This document shows positions 27,718 through 36,359 of a stretch of 64,000 bases of DNA, in pieces. The stretch is from LZORAL124-50-18 sp051208045. Lineage in GTDB: Bacteria > Pseudomonadota > Gammaproteobacteria > Pseudomonadales > Oleiphilaceae. The DNA lies in contig JBPJFY010000006.1 in the NCBI GenBank assembly GCA_051208045.1, forward strand, positions 124,001 to 188,000. The letters are read 5' to 3'. A program made the position numbers and the translations under genes. How positions within the stretch are numbered: position 1 is the first letter of the stretch; each line of letters begins with the position of its first letter. Under the pieces are notes generated by a model, which was given only the letters and a program-made list of their open reading frames with translations, made no database searches and had not been told where the DNA came from.

Positions 27718-28803
27718 TCAGGATGACTGGCCGAGGAAGGCGACGTCGGCGTTTGATACCTGATACTTGCCATTTAACCAGTCAATAATTTCCTGGCAAG
27801 CCGGGTGAGGGTTAGCGGAGTAACGATCCCGCAGGCGCTGTCGTTCGGTGGATGACAGATGCGTTCGTCCCTGATCCTGCAGAAGCGGCAAGTCCTCAGT
27901 AATCTGATTTGCCAGTGTCACGCCCAACACCTGTTCGGCCGCCTGCTGAAATGCCGCGTCTGGTTGGTAGGCAGAGCCCTGCGCATAGTGCATGGCCAAG
28001 GTCAGCGCGGGGATACGAGTGAGCGTGGGCTGGCTGGCCACATTAATCCCATGGCGTCGAATCAGGCGGTTGCTGGTGGCTGGCCGGCCTTCAAATGCCC
28101 TGAGGTGCAGGTGTTCGCACAGGGTTTCCCCGTCATTCACCGGGTAATTATCCCAAAGCACGGGTACTCGCTGGAGCTGCTCGGCGACGCGAACCAGATG
28201 ATCCGACGGTATCACGGCGTTAATAATCCGGGGGCCCGCCCAGTAAATATCAATGCCCGGATCAAGCGCTTCGCCCAGGCGCTTCAGATAGTTGGGCGGG
28301 CGTGTGCCAAACAGGGTGTCCAACAGAGGATCGTCTGCATAGTACCCTGGGCAGAATGTCAGCCTGAGTTGCGGGGCAGACGCCTGGATAAAATGGGTGA
28401 TAGCGATCTGTTGTTGCAAAATCGCCATCGCTTCGCGGGTACCGCCCGTGTGCTGATCATCAAACAAGAGGGTGAGGTCGTTTATGCCCAAACCATGGAT
28501 TCGATCCACCCAGCGTTGCAGAGCGGCTTTTTCCGTGGCCAGATCCGCTGTTGCCGCGCCTTGGGGGCTGAGTCCCATGGCCAGGTGTACGTTGTGCGTG
28601 TCGCAAAACGCGGCAAACTCACGCAAGTCGTCTATCCAGGCTTGCGGGGGGGCGTCGCGCCACCGCGCACTCAGCCAGTGATCCGCTTTGGGCGCATAGA
28701 GGTAGTGCTGGTAGCCGTGCGCCGCGAGTGCCGCGATGGTGCTTTGGCGATTTGGCATCGACCACGGAATACCGTAAAAGCCTTCGATGAGACCCAGTTG
28801 CAT
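27718..28803 (-). CDS. GH84 beta-N-acetylglucosaminidase-like (O-GlcNAcase family)
   Basis: The family begins at LGLIEGFYGIPWS, which supports the start at ATG 28803; the frame extends ten codons upstream to 28833. GH84 enzymes remove beta-linked N-acetylglucosamine using substrate-assisted catalysis by two adjacent Asp residues, seen here as DLTLLFDDQ. Other conserved parts are YLYAPKADHWLS, TFCPGYYADDP, IYWAGPRIIN and PVLWDNYPVND. No signal peptide is visible, so it may be cytoplasmic, unlike secreted hyaluronidase-type members. The C-terminal 100 residues are helical. It lies downstream of, and in the same direction as, the SPOR-domain gene; a link between them is not evident. Confidence 0.88.
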   Translation of the reverse strand: MQLGLIEGFYGIPWSMPNRQSTIAALAAHGYQHYLYAPKADHWLSARWRDAPPQAWIDDLREFAAFCDTHNVHLAMGLSPQGAATADLATEKAALQRWVDRIHGLGINDLTLLFDDQHTGGTREAMAILQQQIAITHFIQASAPQLRLTFCPGYYADDPLLDTLFGTRPPNYLKRLGEALDPGIDIYWAGPRIINAVIPSDHLVRVAEQLQRVPVLWDNYPVNDGETLCEHLHLRAFEGRPATSNRLIRRHGINVASQPTLTRIPALTLAMHYAQGSAYQPDAAFQQAAEQVLGVTLANQITEDLPLLQDQGRTHLSSTERQRLRDRYSANPHPACQEIIDWLNGKYQVSNADVAFLGQSS

Positions 28804-28898
28804 GAACTTTTCCCAACCTCTTCGGAAAAACATCGGTTCAGTTGGGAAAAGTATGCGGCGATTGCGTGCGCGTTTGCAACCTCAATCAGGTCGTGAAA

Positions 28899-30314
28899 TT
28901 AGCGTACTGCCGTTTTTTGCACAGCACCGATTTGTCGAATCCACGGATTGTTGCCTTTCAATCGCAGCGGCAGGTCATCCAGTGCCGATTGCGCGGCATC
29001 GAACGATGGGTAGTTCCCCAGATACAGGTTGTACCAGTCTTTACCGATGCGCTGGCTCACATTGTAGGCAATAGCTTGCCCGGACAACGCGGTCTCATTC
29101 CTGTTAATGAAGCTGAACAAGTGTGCTTCCCGGTACACACCCAAAAGCTGAATGGTGTAGTGATCTGCGGGGAGGGTATTCAGGTAGTCACCATCATTAA
29201 GCGGCACAGCACCAGTGAGTGTGACTTCGCTGCCCACACCGGGGCCCTTGATCTGAAAATCCAGATCATCCACCGTTTTTTGCAGGGAAGCGATGTTGCC
29301 GGTGACCTGGGTCAGCTGTGCGTTTGTTTGCTCCTGGGTGCGTTGCAGATCGCCTCGCGCCCGGTTGCCCGCCTGCACAGATTGATCAAGCATCGCCAGA
29401 TCACCGGACAGCTGAGTCGTTGTTGCCTGGCTAGCGCCCACGGCTCCTTGGAGTGAATCCAGCGATGCCCCCAGAGCCAGAGTACGCTCTGCCTGTGTCG
29501 TTTGCCCGAGCGTGAGCTGATCAAATTTTTCCTGAAGCATGCCTGGGAGTGTGAGGGGATAGTACTGCAAGGCGACGATTCCGCCCACCACGCAGGCCAG
29601 CATCGCGCCGGTGGCCCAGCCAAACCGGGTGAATCGTGTGCGGGTGTGGGTTTCGTGCGTGGCCAGTTGATCTGCCTGCATTGTGAGCGAGTCGCTCAGT
29701 GCATCGGTGCGTGCCTGCACGCGCTGGTAGCTGTCAAACAACTCGCCGAGATTGACTTTGTGCCCTTCCAGTAAAGCGGTGATCGCACTGAGCTGCGATT
29801 CATTACGCGTAAAACGCTCCCGCGTGCGCTTGCCCAGTGCTTCAATCTCAATACCTTGCGCCTGGCTGAGTTCATCCAGTCGGTTCTGGAGATCGCCAAA
29901 CAGGCGTTGTTGCGCCTTCAGTTGATCCAGAGCGTCAGACTGCTGGCCCAGATTGGCCTGTGTTTCCAGAATGTGCGTCGAGAGGGCTTCGTCTGTGCGG
30001 CGGAACTTTTCTTCGTGGGTTGCCTGAAGCGCCTGTAAGTTGGCTTCCAGTTGTGTGGTAGCTTCCGCGTGGTGGGCAAAGCCGGTGCTCATATGCTCGG
30101 AAAGCTGCTGAATATCCCCGGCGAGCGCGGTGGTTTTGCTCTGCAGATCCTCCATGGACGATTGGAAAACGGATTGTGAATGGGAAAAAAGGTCGGTTAA
30201 CCGGTCAAAATGCGCATCCATCGTATCCATCTTATGATTGATATCGCGTGCGAACTGCGCTGCGCCTTCTTGCTCGGAGAGGACAATTAAATTGCTTTTG
30301 GGTTCAGTTGCCAT
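28899..30314 (-). CDS. Coiled-coil membrane protein with C-terminal SPOR domain
   Basis: The start has AGGAG upstream. Residues about 15-225 are predicted cytoplasmic coiled coil. A single membrane helix (about 233-250, ATGAMLACVVGGIVAL) is followed by a periplasmic coiled coil and a C-terminal SPOR domain (about 393-465: YTIQLLGVYREAHLFSFI ... WYNLYLGNYPSFDAAQSAL). SPOR domains bind denuded peptidoglycan at division sites. The topology (N-in, one helix, SPOR outside) resembles FtsN and DamX, and the long cytoplasmic coiled coil is more like DamX-type or gliding/pilus-linked SPOR proteins. It follows the 159-residue gene at 110 bases. The exact role is unknown. Confidence 0.8.
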   Translation of the reverse strand: MATEPKSNLIVLSEQEGAAQFARDINHKMDTMDAHFDRLTDLFSHSQSVFQSSMEDLQSKTTALAGDIQQLSEHMSTGFAHHAEATTQLEANLQALQATHEEKFRRTDEALSTHILETQANLGQQSDALDQLKAQQRLFGDLQNRLDELSQAQGIEIEALGKRTRERFTRNESQLSAITALLEGHKVNLGELFDSYQRVQARTDALSDSLTMQADQLATHETHTRTRFTRFGWATGAMLACVVGGIVALQYYPLTLPGMLQEKFDQLTLGQTTQAERTLALGASLDSLQGAVGASQATTTQLSGDLAMLDQSVQAGNRARGDLQRTQEQTNAQLTQVTGNIASLQKTVDDLDFQIKGPGVGSEVTLTGAVPLNDGDYLNTLPADHYTIQLLGVYREAHLFSFINRNETALSGQAIAYNVSQRIGKDWYNLYLGNYPSFDAAQSALDDLPLRLKGNNPWIRQIGAVQKTAVR

Positions 30315-30423
30315 GCTCGTTTCTCCTGCCTTGGAATGAGTGATAACGATCCATCCTCATTAAAAGAAGAAAAAATAGAGTGTTCGAACTAAAGCGGAGG
30401 AATTAACGTAAATTCGCGTTCTT

Positions 30424-30903
30424 TCAGGTAAATAATTGTTTTACAAAGCCCTGAATTTTTTCCGAGGTGTTCGTGCGGGTGGTCGTATTGAACATGTACA
30501 GCACATTGCGGTCGCCATAACGATCCAGAAACGCATCCAGGAAAGACTCATAGGCGGTTTCTTCACCGGTCAGGCATAAAATCCACGCGGATGCGCTGTC
30601 CAGTTGGGCATAGCGAGCGGGGTGGTAGGCGTCCGGGTGTAATACACAATGCATTTGCACAGGAAAATCCGCCAGTTCGGATTGAATAAAGGCGGCATAC
30701 ATCCGGGTATTGCTGAATACGCCAATGGCCGGTGTGGACACTTTTGGAAGCTGAACCACGTTGTTGGGTGGTGTGCCTTCCGAGTTGGACAACAGCGGTA
30801 CGTCCAGATCGGCCAACCAATCGGCGACATTGGATCGAGTGATGACGCGCTCAGACGAATCTGAGGCGGCAGGTGCAACGGGGGTGAGCAGTGGGATGTT
30901 CAT
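30424..30903 (-). CDS. Hypothetical protein, possible partner of the SPOR protein
   Basis: A 159-residue protein with AAGGA before the start. The first 55 residues look disordered (VAPAASDSSER, NSEGTPPNNVVQLPK). A globular alpha/beta part follows, starting TPAIGVFSNTRMYAAFIQSEL and ending in a DRNVLYMFNTTTRTNTSEKI segment and a helical tail. The order of strands is reminiscent of a small Rossmann-like or receiver-like fold, but no phospho-Asp or nucleotide motif can be seen. There is no signal peptide or membrane segment. It precedes the SPOR gene on the same strand and may be co-transcribed. I do not recognise the family. Confidence 0.65.
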   Translation of the reverse strand: MNIPLLTPVAPAASDSSERVITRSNVADWLADLDVPLLSNSEGTPPNNVVQLPKVSTPAIGVFSNTRMYAAFIQSELADFPVQMHCVLHPDAYHPARYAQLDSASAWILCLTGEETAYESFLDAFLDRYGDRNVLYMFNTTTRTNTSEKIQGFVKQLFT

Positions 30904-31046
30904 TGAAATTCCTTTTTCAGAGCGTAAACGTGTCGTATGTAACGGCTGTATGTCCTTTTGTTACATTCTGTTATCATACCGGGTTTTGGGGAGTGTGCAA
31001 ATTCTGATCATTTAATTGTGAGGGAGTTAAAAGTTTGATCAGCGGC

Positions 31047-31085
31047 TTGCTATTCATCTTCATATATCTATAATGCTAGATATAT
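31047..31085 (+). promoter_or_regulatory. arsR promoter with overlapping ArsR operator
   Basis: A perfect inverted repeat, ATATATCTA (31062-31070) and TAGATATAT (31077-31085), has a 6-bp centre. It overlaps a consensus -10 TATAAT at 31069-31074; TTGCTA at 31047-31052 is a possible -35 with a 16-bp spacer. The same half-sites recur upstream of the permease gene, so this is very likely the binding site of the ArsR-family protein encoded just downstream (autorepression). Confidence 0.75.
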
Positions 31086-31099
31086 AGAGTGGAGGTTTT

Positions 31100-31396
31100 A
31101 TGAATACGGACGAAGCGGCATTATGCCTGGCCAAACTCGGGCACCCCGCCCGACTGAGTGTTTTTCGTTTGTTGATTCAGCAGGGTAGACAGGGCATGAC
31201 CGTCGGTGATCTTCAAAAGCACACCGAGATCGCCCCCACCACACTGAATCATCATCTGGAGCACCTGATCAAAGGCGGCTGGATCACAAAGCAGCGGGAT
31301 GGGCGGGAAGTGTACTGTGTTGCCTGCTTTGAGCGTATGGAGGCACTGATTCAGTTTTTGATGGAAGATTGTTGTGTTCGAGAGCATCGCCCCTAG
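31100..31396 (+). CDS. ArsR-family transcriptional repressor
   Basis: A 98-residue winged-helix protein with GGAGG before the start. The helix-turn-helix lies in LQKHTEIAPTTLNHHLEHLIKGGWI, and RDGREVYCVACFERM forms the wing and the last helix. Cysteines at the C-terminus (VACF and EDCCVREH) may form a metalloid or metal site, although the classic ELCVCDL motif of ArsR is absent. It should repress itself and the following permease when no inducer is bound. The stop codon lies inside an intrinsic terminator loop. The inducing ligand is not known. Confidence 0.9.
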   Translation: MNTDEAALCLAKLGHPARLSVFRLLIQQGRQGMTVGDLQKHTEIAPTTLNHHLEHLIKGGWITKQRDGREVYCVACFERMEALIQFLMEDCCVREHRP

Positions 31397-31409
31397 CGGC
31401 GATTTTTTT
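31386..31409 (+). terminator. Intrinsic terminator between arsR and permease gene
   Basis: ATCGCC (31386-31391) pairs with GGCGAT (31398-31403), followed by a run of seven T. The arsR stop codon lies in the loop. It would limit read-through, so the permease depends mainly on its own operator-controlled promoter. Confidence 0.7.
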
Positions 31410-31419
31410 ACCCATTAAA

Positions 31420-31437
31420 TATCTATAAAACTAGATA
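31420..31437 (+). promoter_or_regulatory. Second ArsR-type operator upstream of permease gene
   Basis: TATCTA (31420-31425) and TAGATA (31432-31437) flank a 6-bp centre TAAAAC, the same half-sites and spacing as the operator upstream of arsR. A TATAAA -10-like hexamer at 31424-31429 overlaps it. It lies 14 bases before the permease start codon. Confidence 0.7.
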
Positions 31438-31451
31438 AGAGGATGTAAAGT

Positions 31452-32474
31452 ATGTTTACTGTTTTTCAGAACATGACTGCGCCCACGCTACAGCGTCTAC
31501 GCTGGGATAAGGTCTGGTTGACGACGGTGTTTCTCCTGGCGGCGATCGCACTGTTTGATCCGCCGCAGCTTCTTCAAAGCGCCACCTTTGTGGGCCAGAC
31601 CCTGCTTTGGATGGTGCCGCTGATCGCGTTTGCGGCTCTTTTGGCAGCGTACAGCCGGGCCACCGGTCTGGATCAACAAATTGCGCGGATTTTTTCCGCG
31701 CGTCCGGTCAAAGCCATTTTTCTGGCCAGCGTGTTTGGCGCGTTATCCCCCTTTTGTTCCTGTGGCGTGGTTGCCCTGGTCGCCGGGATGCTGAGCGCTG
31801 GCGTTCCGTTGGCTCCGGTGATGGCATTCTGGATCGCATCGCCGATCATGGACCCGGAAATGTTTGTGCTCACAGCGGCCATTCTGGGCGTCCCCTTTGC
31901 GCTTGCGAAAACGGTATCCGCCTTTTTGATGGGCGTTGTGAGCGGTGGTGTGGTTTTATTTGTCACGCGTTTTGGATGGTTGCAAACGTCACTGCGACAG
32001 GATCGGCGGTCCTGTCGATCATTACCTGTGGCCTCATCCCCGGTCTGGCGGTTTTGGCAGGAAAGCGAGCGTCAAGCGCTGTTTCAGGCGGAAGCCAAAC
32101 AGACCTTTTTGCTGGTGCTCAAATGGTTGACGCTGGCGTTTGTGCTGGAGAGTCTCATGCTTGCCTACATTTCCAATTCGCAGGTGGCTGCATTGTTTAT
32201 TGGTGAAGAGTGGTGGCGTATTCCGGTGGCGGTATTGATCGGAGCGCCCTTGTACTTGAATGGCTATGCCGCGGTTCCGCTGGCCTCCGGCCTGCTTGAG
32301 CAGGGCATGCAGGCCGGTGCGGTGCTGGCCTTTCTTGTGGGTGGTGGGGTGACGAGCATTCCCGCTGCGATGAGTGTTTTTGCCTTGGTGAGAAAACCCG
32401 TTTTTATTGCCTATCTGGTGGTGGGTATGCTCGGTGCAGTCAGCATGGGGTCTGTGTTTCAACTGTGGCTATAA
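31452..32474 (+). CDS. Permease of the ArsP/YraQ (DUF318) family
   Basis: A 340-residue membrane protein with about eight helices in two repeat-like halves. The first half contains the conserved ALSPFCSCGVVALVAGM (CSCG), and the second half GAPLYLNGYAAVPLASGL. Members export organoarsenicals or other thiophilic compounds; some are linked to mercury or selenium. Cysteines of the CSC type bind trivalent arsenicals in studied ArsP. An ArsR gene and a matching operator lie immediately upstream, which supports a metal(loid)-responsive efflux role. The start has GAGGATG upstream. The loop at residues 180-200 contains a Cys/Arg-rich stretch. Confidence 0.85.
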   Translation: MFTVFQNMTAPTLQRLRWDKVWLTTVFLLAAIALFDPPQLLQSATFVGQTLLWMVPLIAFAALLAAYSRATGLDQQIARIFSARPVKAIFLASVFGALSPFCSCGVVALVAGMLSAGVPLAPVMAFWIASPIMDPEMFVLTAAILGVPFALAKTVSAFLMGVVSGGVVLFVTRFGWLQTSLRQDRRSCRSLPVASSPVWRFWQESERQALFQAEAKQTFLLVLKWLTLAFVLESLMLAYISNSQVAALFIGEEWWRIPVAVLIGAPLYLNGYAAVPLASGLLEQGMQAGAVLAFLVGGGVTSIPAAMSVFALVRKPVFIAYLVVGMLGAVSMGSVFQLWL

Positions 32475-32713
32475 ATTTGGTTGAATTATGTCCGATACTG
32501 CTGATTCCAGTGGTGGCAGCGTTAAAAATGCGAACAGGGTAGTAAAGTGAAAAAACAGGCGAACAAATAGGGTGTCTATTCTAAGACGACGGCGTAGAAT
32601 TGCGCTACTTTTCGTAACACACGCCAGAGAAAGGAAGGGACATTCCTGTGTGTTTATCCGCTGCGAACGGGAGCGCAGTGGCCCAGTTGTTGCCCGGTGG
32701 GCATGGAGCCATC

Positions 32714-33880
32714 ATGAGTCAGTCACTCAACACGTTTTTAAAACTACTGGTTAAGGCCGGTGGGTCTGATCTGTTTCTTACCGCCGACGCCAGCCCGTCC
32801 ATACGTCTGGAAGGTGAGTATACCTCACTTCAATTGCCGCCTTTTGCGTCGCACCATGTGGAGCACTTGATACGCGCAGTGTTGTCCCATCAACAGATGG
32901 ATGAACTGTCACGCAAGCGGGCGCTCGATTTTGCCTATCAAGCCAAGGGGATCGGCCGCTTCCGTGTCAATGTGGGCTATCAGCGAGGCAGTGCTTTTCT
33001 GGTGGCCAGACACATTAAAGACAGCATTCTTTTACCAGAGGCACTGAGCCTGCCCGCTCAGATATCCACCATGGCACTGGAAAACAATGGGTTGATTCTG
33101 GTGTGCGGCAGCACCGGCAATGGTAAATCCACGACCTTGGCATCGATGCTGGAGCTCAGAAACCAAACAATGCCGGGGCACATTCTGACGGTGGAAGATC
33201 CCATAGAGTATTGGTTTGAACACAAAAAATGCATGGTGAATCAACGGGAGATTGGTTCAGATGCGCTTTCCTACGCGGACTCACTCAAGCATGCCATGCG
33301 GGAATCGCCGGATGTAATTATGGTTGGTGAAATACGGGATCAGGAAACGGCAAGACACGTGGTCGCATTTGCGGAAACGGGGCACCTCTGTCTGTCCACG
33401 CTCCACGCAACGTCGGTGACGCAGGCCATTCAACGACTCATGAACCTGTACCCCAAAGCCGCTCAGCGCACATTACTGATGGATTTAGCACTCAATCTGC
33501 GTGGGATTGTGTGTCAAAAGCTGGTCATCGGGACGGATGGCCGTCGCGTGCCTGCGGTAGAGGTGTTGATGAACACGCCTTACATTGCGGATCTGATTCA
33601 GTCCAATCGTTTGGACATGTTGCAGGAAGCCATGGAGCGCACGCTGGATAGTGGCAGCTGCACCATGGATCAAGCGCTCTTTGATCTCTATGTCCGTGGT
33701 AAAATCTTTGAAGAAGTCGCATTGCGCCACGCTGACTCTCGAGTGAATATGTCTTTGCGTATGCGCTTCGGTACACGGGGAGTGAAAGGCTTGGTGGATC
33801 GGGATGCCCAGTTCAGTGGAGCGACCGGCCGGGCTCGGGCAGCGCAGGGTGCGGGCACGATGCGTTTGCGTGCAGTCTGA
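32714..33880 (+). CDS. Type IV pilus retraction ATPase, PilU/PilT-like
   Basis: The start is taken at ATG 32714 (GGAG upstream); the frame is open to 32648, but the family begins at MSQSLNTFLKLLVKAGGSDLF split here. Conserved parts are SDLFLTADASPSI, the Walker A CGSTGNGKST (about residues 131-140), the Asp box TVEDPIEY, Walker B SPDVIMVGEIRD, and the His box LSTLHATS. These are cytoplasmic hexameric ATPases that depolymerise type IV pili. The extended C-terminal tail and N-terminal sequence are more like PilU than PilT. It stands alone here, with no pilT next to it; in many gammaproteobacteria the two genes are adjacent, so it may be an extra paralogue. Confidence 0.88.
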   Translation: MSQSLNTFLKLLVKAGGSDLFLTADASPSIRLEGEYTSLQLPPFASHHVEHLIRAVLSHQQMDELSRKRALDFAYQAKGIGRFRVNVGYQRGSAFLVARHIKDSILLPEALSLPAQISTMALENNGLILVCGSTGNGKSTTLASMLELRNQTMPGHILTVEDPIEYWFEHKKCMVNQREIGSDALSYADSLKHAMRESPDVIMVGEIRDQETARHVVAFAETGHLCLSTLHATSVTQAIQRLMNLYPKAAQRTLLMDLALNLRGIVCQKLVIGTDGRRVPAVEVLMNTPYIADLIQSNRLDMLQEAMERTLDSGSCTMDQALFDLYVRGKIFEEVALRHADSRVNMSLRMRFGTRGVKGLVDRDAQFSGATGRARAAQGAGTMRLRAV

Positions 33881-33986
33881 CCATACAAATATTATTGTTC
33901 ATATCGATATATACTATATTTTACATATATGTGTCGCTGATTTACCCTCTGATTTGTTCAGTTTGTAAATTTTGTGAGGCATACCC

Positions 33987-34916
33987 ATGAACATATCCAA
34001 CCTTCGCCGCGTCGTTCAGGTGTTCGTCCGCGCGGTTTTTCTTTTGGCAATCAGTCAAACGGTCGTCATGACTGTCGCCGCCACCGAAGCGCCGTTGCTC
34101 CGATTTTCCTACATTCAGACGGGTACTTCTGCGGGAGCGCAGGAAGCCATGGTCGTGGCCTCCGGCAGCTGGTTTACCCGCAGGACGTTAAGCCACGGAG
34201 CGATTCTGGTGGAGCACCCTGCGGGGAGCTTTCTGTTCGACACCGGGCTGGGGCAAAGCATTGACGGGCAGTTTCAGGAAAATCCCTGGTGGGCAAAGCA
34301 GCTCTTCGCCTACAAGAACGTGGTGCCAGCCCGGGCGCAAATGGCGGCTCAGGGTTACGACGTGCGCCGCCTGATGGCCATTGTTCCTTCGCATCTACAC
34401 TGGGATCATGCCAGTGGTATCGTGGATTTCCCCGGTGTACCTGTGTGGATTCAACCCCAGGAGCTGGCAGCGGCACGCCTGGGCGGGCCGCCGAGCTTCC
34501 TGGCGGCACAGATTGGCAATCTAGAAATTCGCTGGAAAGAATACACGCTGATTGATCCGCCTTTTCTGGGATTTGATCGAAGTCTGGATGTTTTTGGTGA
34601 TCGTTCCGTCGTTCTGGTGGATTTATCCGGTCACACGGCGGGTCAGGTGGGATTGTATCTTGAGCTACCGGCGGGTGAGCGTTACCTGTTCGTCGGGGAT
34701 GCGACCTGGACGGTCAAAGGTGTGCGAGATAACTCGCCCCGCCCTGTGTTTGTGAGTTGGCTGGTGGATGTTGAGCACGATAAAGCTGCTTCGGACGCGG
34801 TGATCACCCAGTTGAGTGCGCTGATGAAAAAAGATCCGGCGTTGGTTATCGTGCCTGCCCACGATGAATTGATTGCTGCTAAGCTTCCTCTGTTTCCACA
34901 GTTTTCTGACGAGTGA
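33987..34916 (+). CDS. Exported metallo-beta-lactamase-fold hydrolase
   Basis: The start has GTGAGGC upstream, and an N-terminal signal sequence (about residues 10-32) ends near VAATEAP. The zinc-binding motif HLHWDH spans residues 136-141. The further ligands are the His in LSGHTAGQVG, the Asp in FVGDATW and the late His in VPAHDE. This ligand pattern matches the lactonase/AHL-hydrolase branch of the superfamily, and the export signal suggests periplasmic or outer-membrane action. A quorum-quenching or lactone-hydrolysing role is possible but not shown. A LysR-type regulator follows after 14 bases, so this pair may be co-expressed. The upstream gap is very AT-rich and likely holds the promoter. 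Confidence 0.85.
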   Translation: MNISNLRRVVQVFVRAVFLLAISQTVVMTVAATEAPLLRFSYIQTGTSAGAQEAMVVASGSWFTRRTLSHGAILVEHPAGSFLFDTGLGQSIDGQFQENPWWAKQLFAYKNVVPARAQMAAQGYDVRRLMAIVPSHLHWDHASGIVDFPGVPVWIQPQELAAARLGGPPSFLAAQIGNLEIRWKEYTLIDPPFLGFDRSLDVFGDRSVVLVDLSGHTAGQVGLYLELPAGERYLFVGDATWTVKGVRDNSPRPVFVSWLVDVEHDKAASDAVITQLSALMKKDPALVIVPAHDELIAAKLPLFPQFSDE

Positions 34917-34930
34917 GCGTCGCTTAAGAC

Positions 34931-35749
34931 ATGGATCTAAAATCTCTGAGGTATTTTATCGCGGCGGTAGATACCGGCAGCATTACGGCTGCGGGTGAAG
35001 CGTGCCACGTTGCCCAGCCCTCAATTACTCTGGCGGTCACGAAGCTGGAAGCGGAGTTGGGCGTGCTCCTGTTGAATCGTGGGCGCACCGGCGTGACACC
35101 CACCGGCGCGGGGACCGAGTTGTACCATCATGCGCGCCGGCTGCTGGCGGACTCCGAAGCACTGGTGCAAAAATTTCGACAACAAGTGCCCTTACCCCCC
35201 CTGTCCATTCAATTGGGTATTACCCTCAGCGTCGAGCGCATGCGGGCGGTTATGCAGCGATTCAAGCCCTGGCAGCAAACTTATCAGATTGAGTTGGTGG
35301 AGGCAGCGCCCGACAGTCCTGTGCATATCTGTCTCAAAGAGCATGTGCCCCCCAATTATCACTACGAGCCCCTCTGGCGGGATGAGTACTGTGTTTTGTT
35401 GCCGAGTACGCATCCGGTTGCGTTGCAATCCAAAATCAGGTTACAGGACCTCCATCCTCTGGGCCTGATCGAACGGAGTTTCTGTGAGTATTCCGCTGTA
35501 TGGCAACAGTTTGTTGAAACGCTGCCAACGCCCCCGTGCATCGTGGCCCATTGCGCCTCCGAGGAGTGGGCGTGGGTGATGGTGGAGTCCGGATTGGGGG
35601 TGTGTATTGGCCCGGCGCCGGAGGAGGCAGAGCAGTATCAGATCAAGTCGATTCCTCTTTCGAATATTCCGTCACTGCCGCCGGTACACCGGGAGATCGG
35701 CATTGCAATCAGTCCGGCGTGGCTGGGGCGTCTGCATGCCCAGGCTTAA
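34931..35749 (+). CDS. LysR-family transcriptional regulator
   Basis: The N-terminal winged helix reads LRYFIAAVDTGSITAAGEACHVAQPSIT in the usual LysR pattern (given in parts: LRYFIAAVDTGSIT, ACHVAQPSIT, LGVLLLNRGRTGVTPT). The effector domain is short, total 272 residues against about 300. The last 14 bases overlap the rhombosortase start (ATG 35736). A second copy of the codons for the last 35 residues occurs at 40781-40888 beyond the GlyGly-CTERM gene, so the present 3' end may have arrived with the cassette. Target genes are unknown; the upstream hydrolase is the nearest candidate. Confidence 0.88.
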   Translation: MDLKSLRYFIAAVDTGSITAAGEACHVAQPSITLAVTKLEAELGVLLLNRGRTGVTPTGAGTELYHHARRLLADSEALVQKFRQQVPLPPLSIQLGITLSVERMRAVMQRFKPWQQTYQIELVEAAPDSPVHICLKEHVPPNYHYEPLWRDEYCVLLPSTHPVALQSKIRLQDLHPLGLIERSFCEYSAVWQQFVETLPTPPCIVAHCASEEWAWVMVESGLGVCIGPAPEEAEQYQIKSIPLSNIPSLPPVHREIGIAISPAWLGRLHAQA

Positions 35750-36359
35750 TCGCTTATTCAAGGGAGTGCTTCAGGAACATTCCAGTCTGTGGATTGTTTT
35801 GCCCTGCGCAGTACTCCTATGTGCGTTGCAACTCACCGGTGATGACGTGATTAAAGCCCTTCGTTTTGAACGGGCGGCGGTACTTCATGGAGAATGGTAC
35901 CGGCTGTTCACGGGGCACTGGGTGCATTTGAGCCTGAATCATCTGTGGCTTAATCTTGTCGGGCTCGCAGCAATCGCATTGCTGTTTTTCCGTCGTGTAT
36001 CACTCGGTTTGCTCAGTGCTTTTTGGCTGTTTTTGATGGTCTGGATTTCGCTGGGGCTGGTGCTGGCAGGCATTGATTGGTATGTGGGCTTCTCTGGCGT
36101 GCTGTATGGGTGGCTGGTGTGGGGAATCCTTTGTACCCAGCGGCTCTCTGGCCGATACAAAGCAGTGTTATTGATGGGGTGTGGATTGAAGGTCGCGTTT
36201 GATGCGGCGTCCGGTTCCGCCGTCGCAGAGGAAGCCTTTGTCGGGGGTAAAGTAATTTGGCAATCGCATGGTCTGGGAATGCTGGGAGCATTCATTTTTT
36301 TCGGCGCGTGCTGTGCGTGGCAAGAACATTTGGCTCAGGCCGGCGCTCGTTTACGGTAA
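35736..36359 (+). CDS. rrtA: Rhombosortase
   Basis: A 207-residue rhomboid-family intramembrane serine protease with six membrane helices. Rhombosortases process proteins that end in GlyGly-CTERM. Conserved parts are EWYRLFTGHWVHLSLNHLWLN (N68-H69 region, written here as HLSLNHLWLN), the serine motif GFSGVLYGW with Ser120, and the catalytic His178 in QSHGLGMLGA. The chosen start, ATG 35736, lies inside the lysR 3' end. The frame is open further upstream, but only from this point does it look like rhomboid. The next gene encodes a large GlyGly-CTERM protein, a typical dedicated pair. Substrates are normally type II secretion cargo attached to the cell surface. Confidence 0.88.
   Translation: MPRLNRLFKGVLQEHSSLWIVLPCAVLLCALQLTGDDVIKALRFERAAVLHGEWYRLFTGHWVHLSLNHLWLNLVGLAAIALLFFRRVSLGLLSAFWLFLMVWISLGLVLAGIDWYVGFSGVLYGWLVWGILCTQRLSGRYKAVLLMGCGLKVAFDAASGSAVAEEAFVGGKVIWQSHGLGMLGAFIFFGACCAWQEHLAQAGARLR

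Noticed and set aside
27859..28896. Forward frame of 345 codons
   Set aside because: Antisense to the GH84 gene; the GH84 reading has conserved catalytic residues and this one has none.
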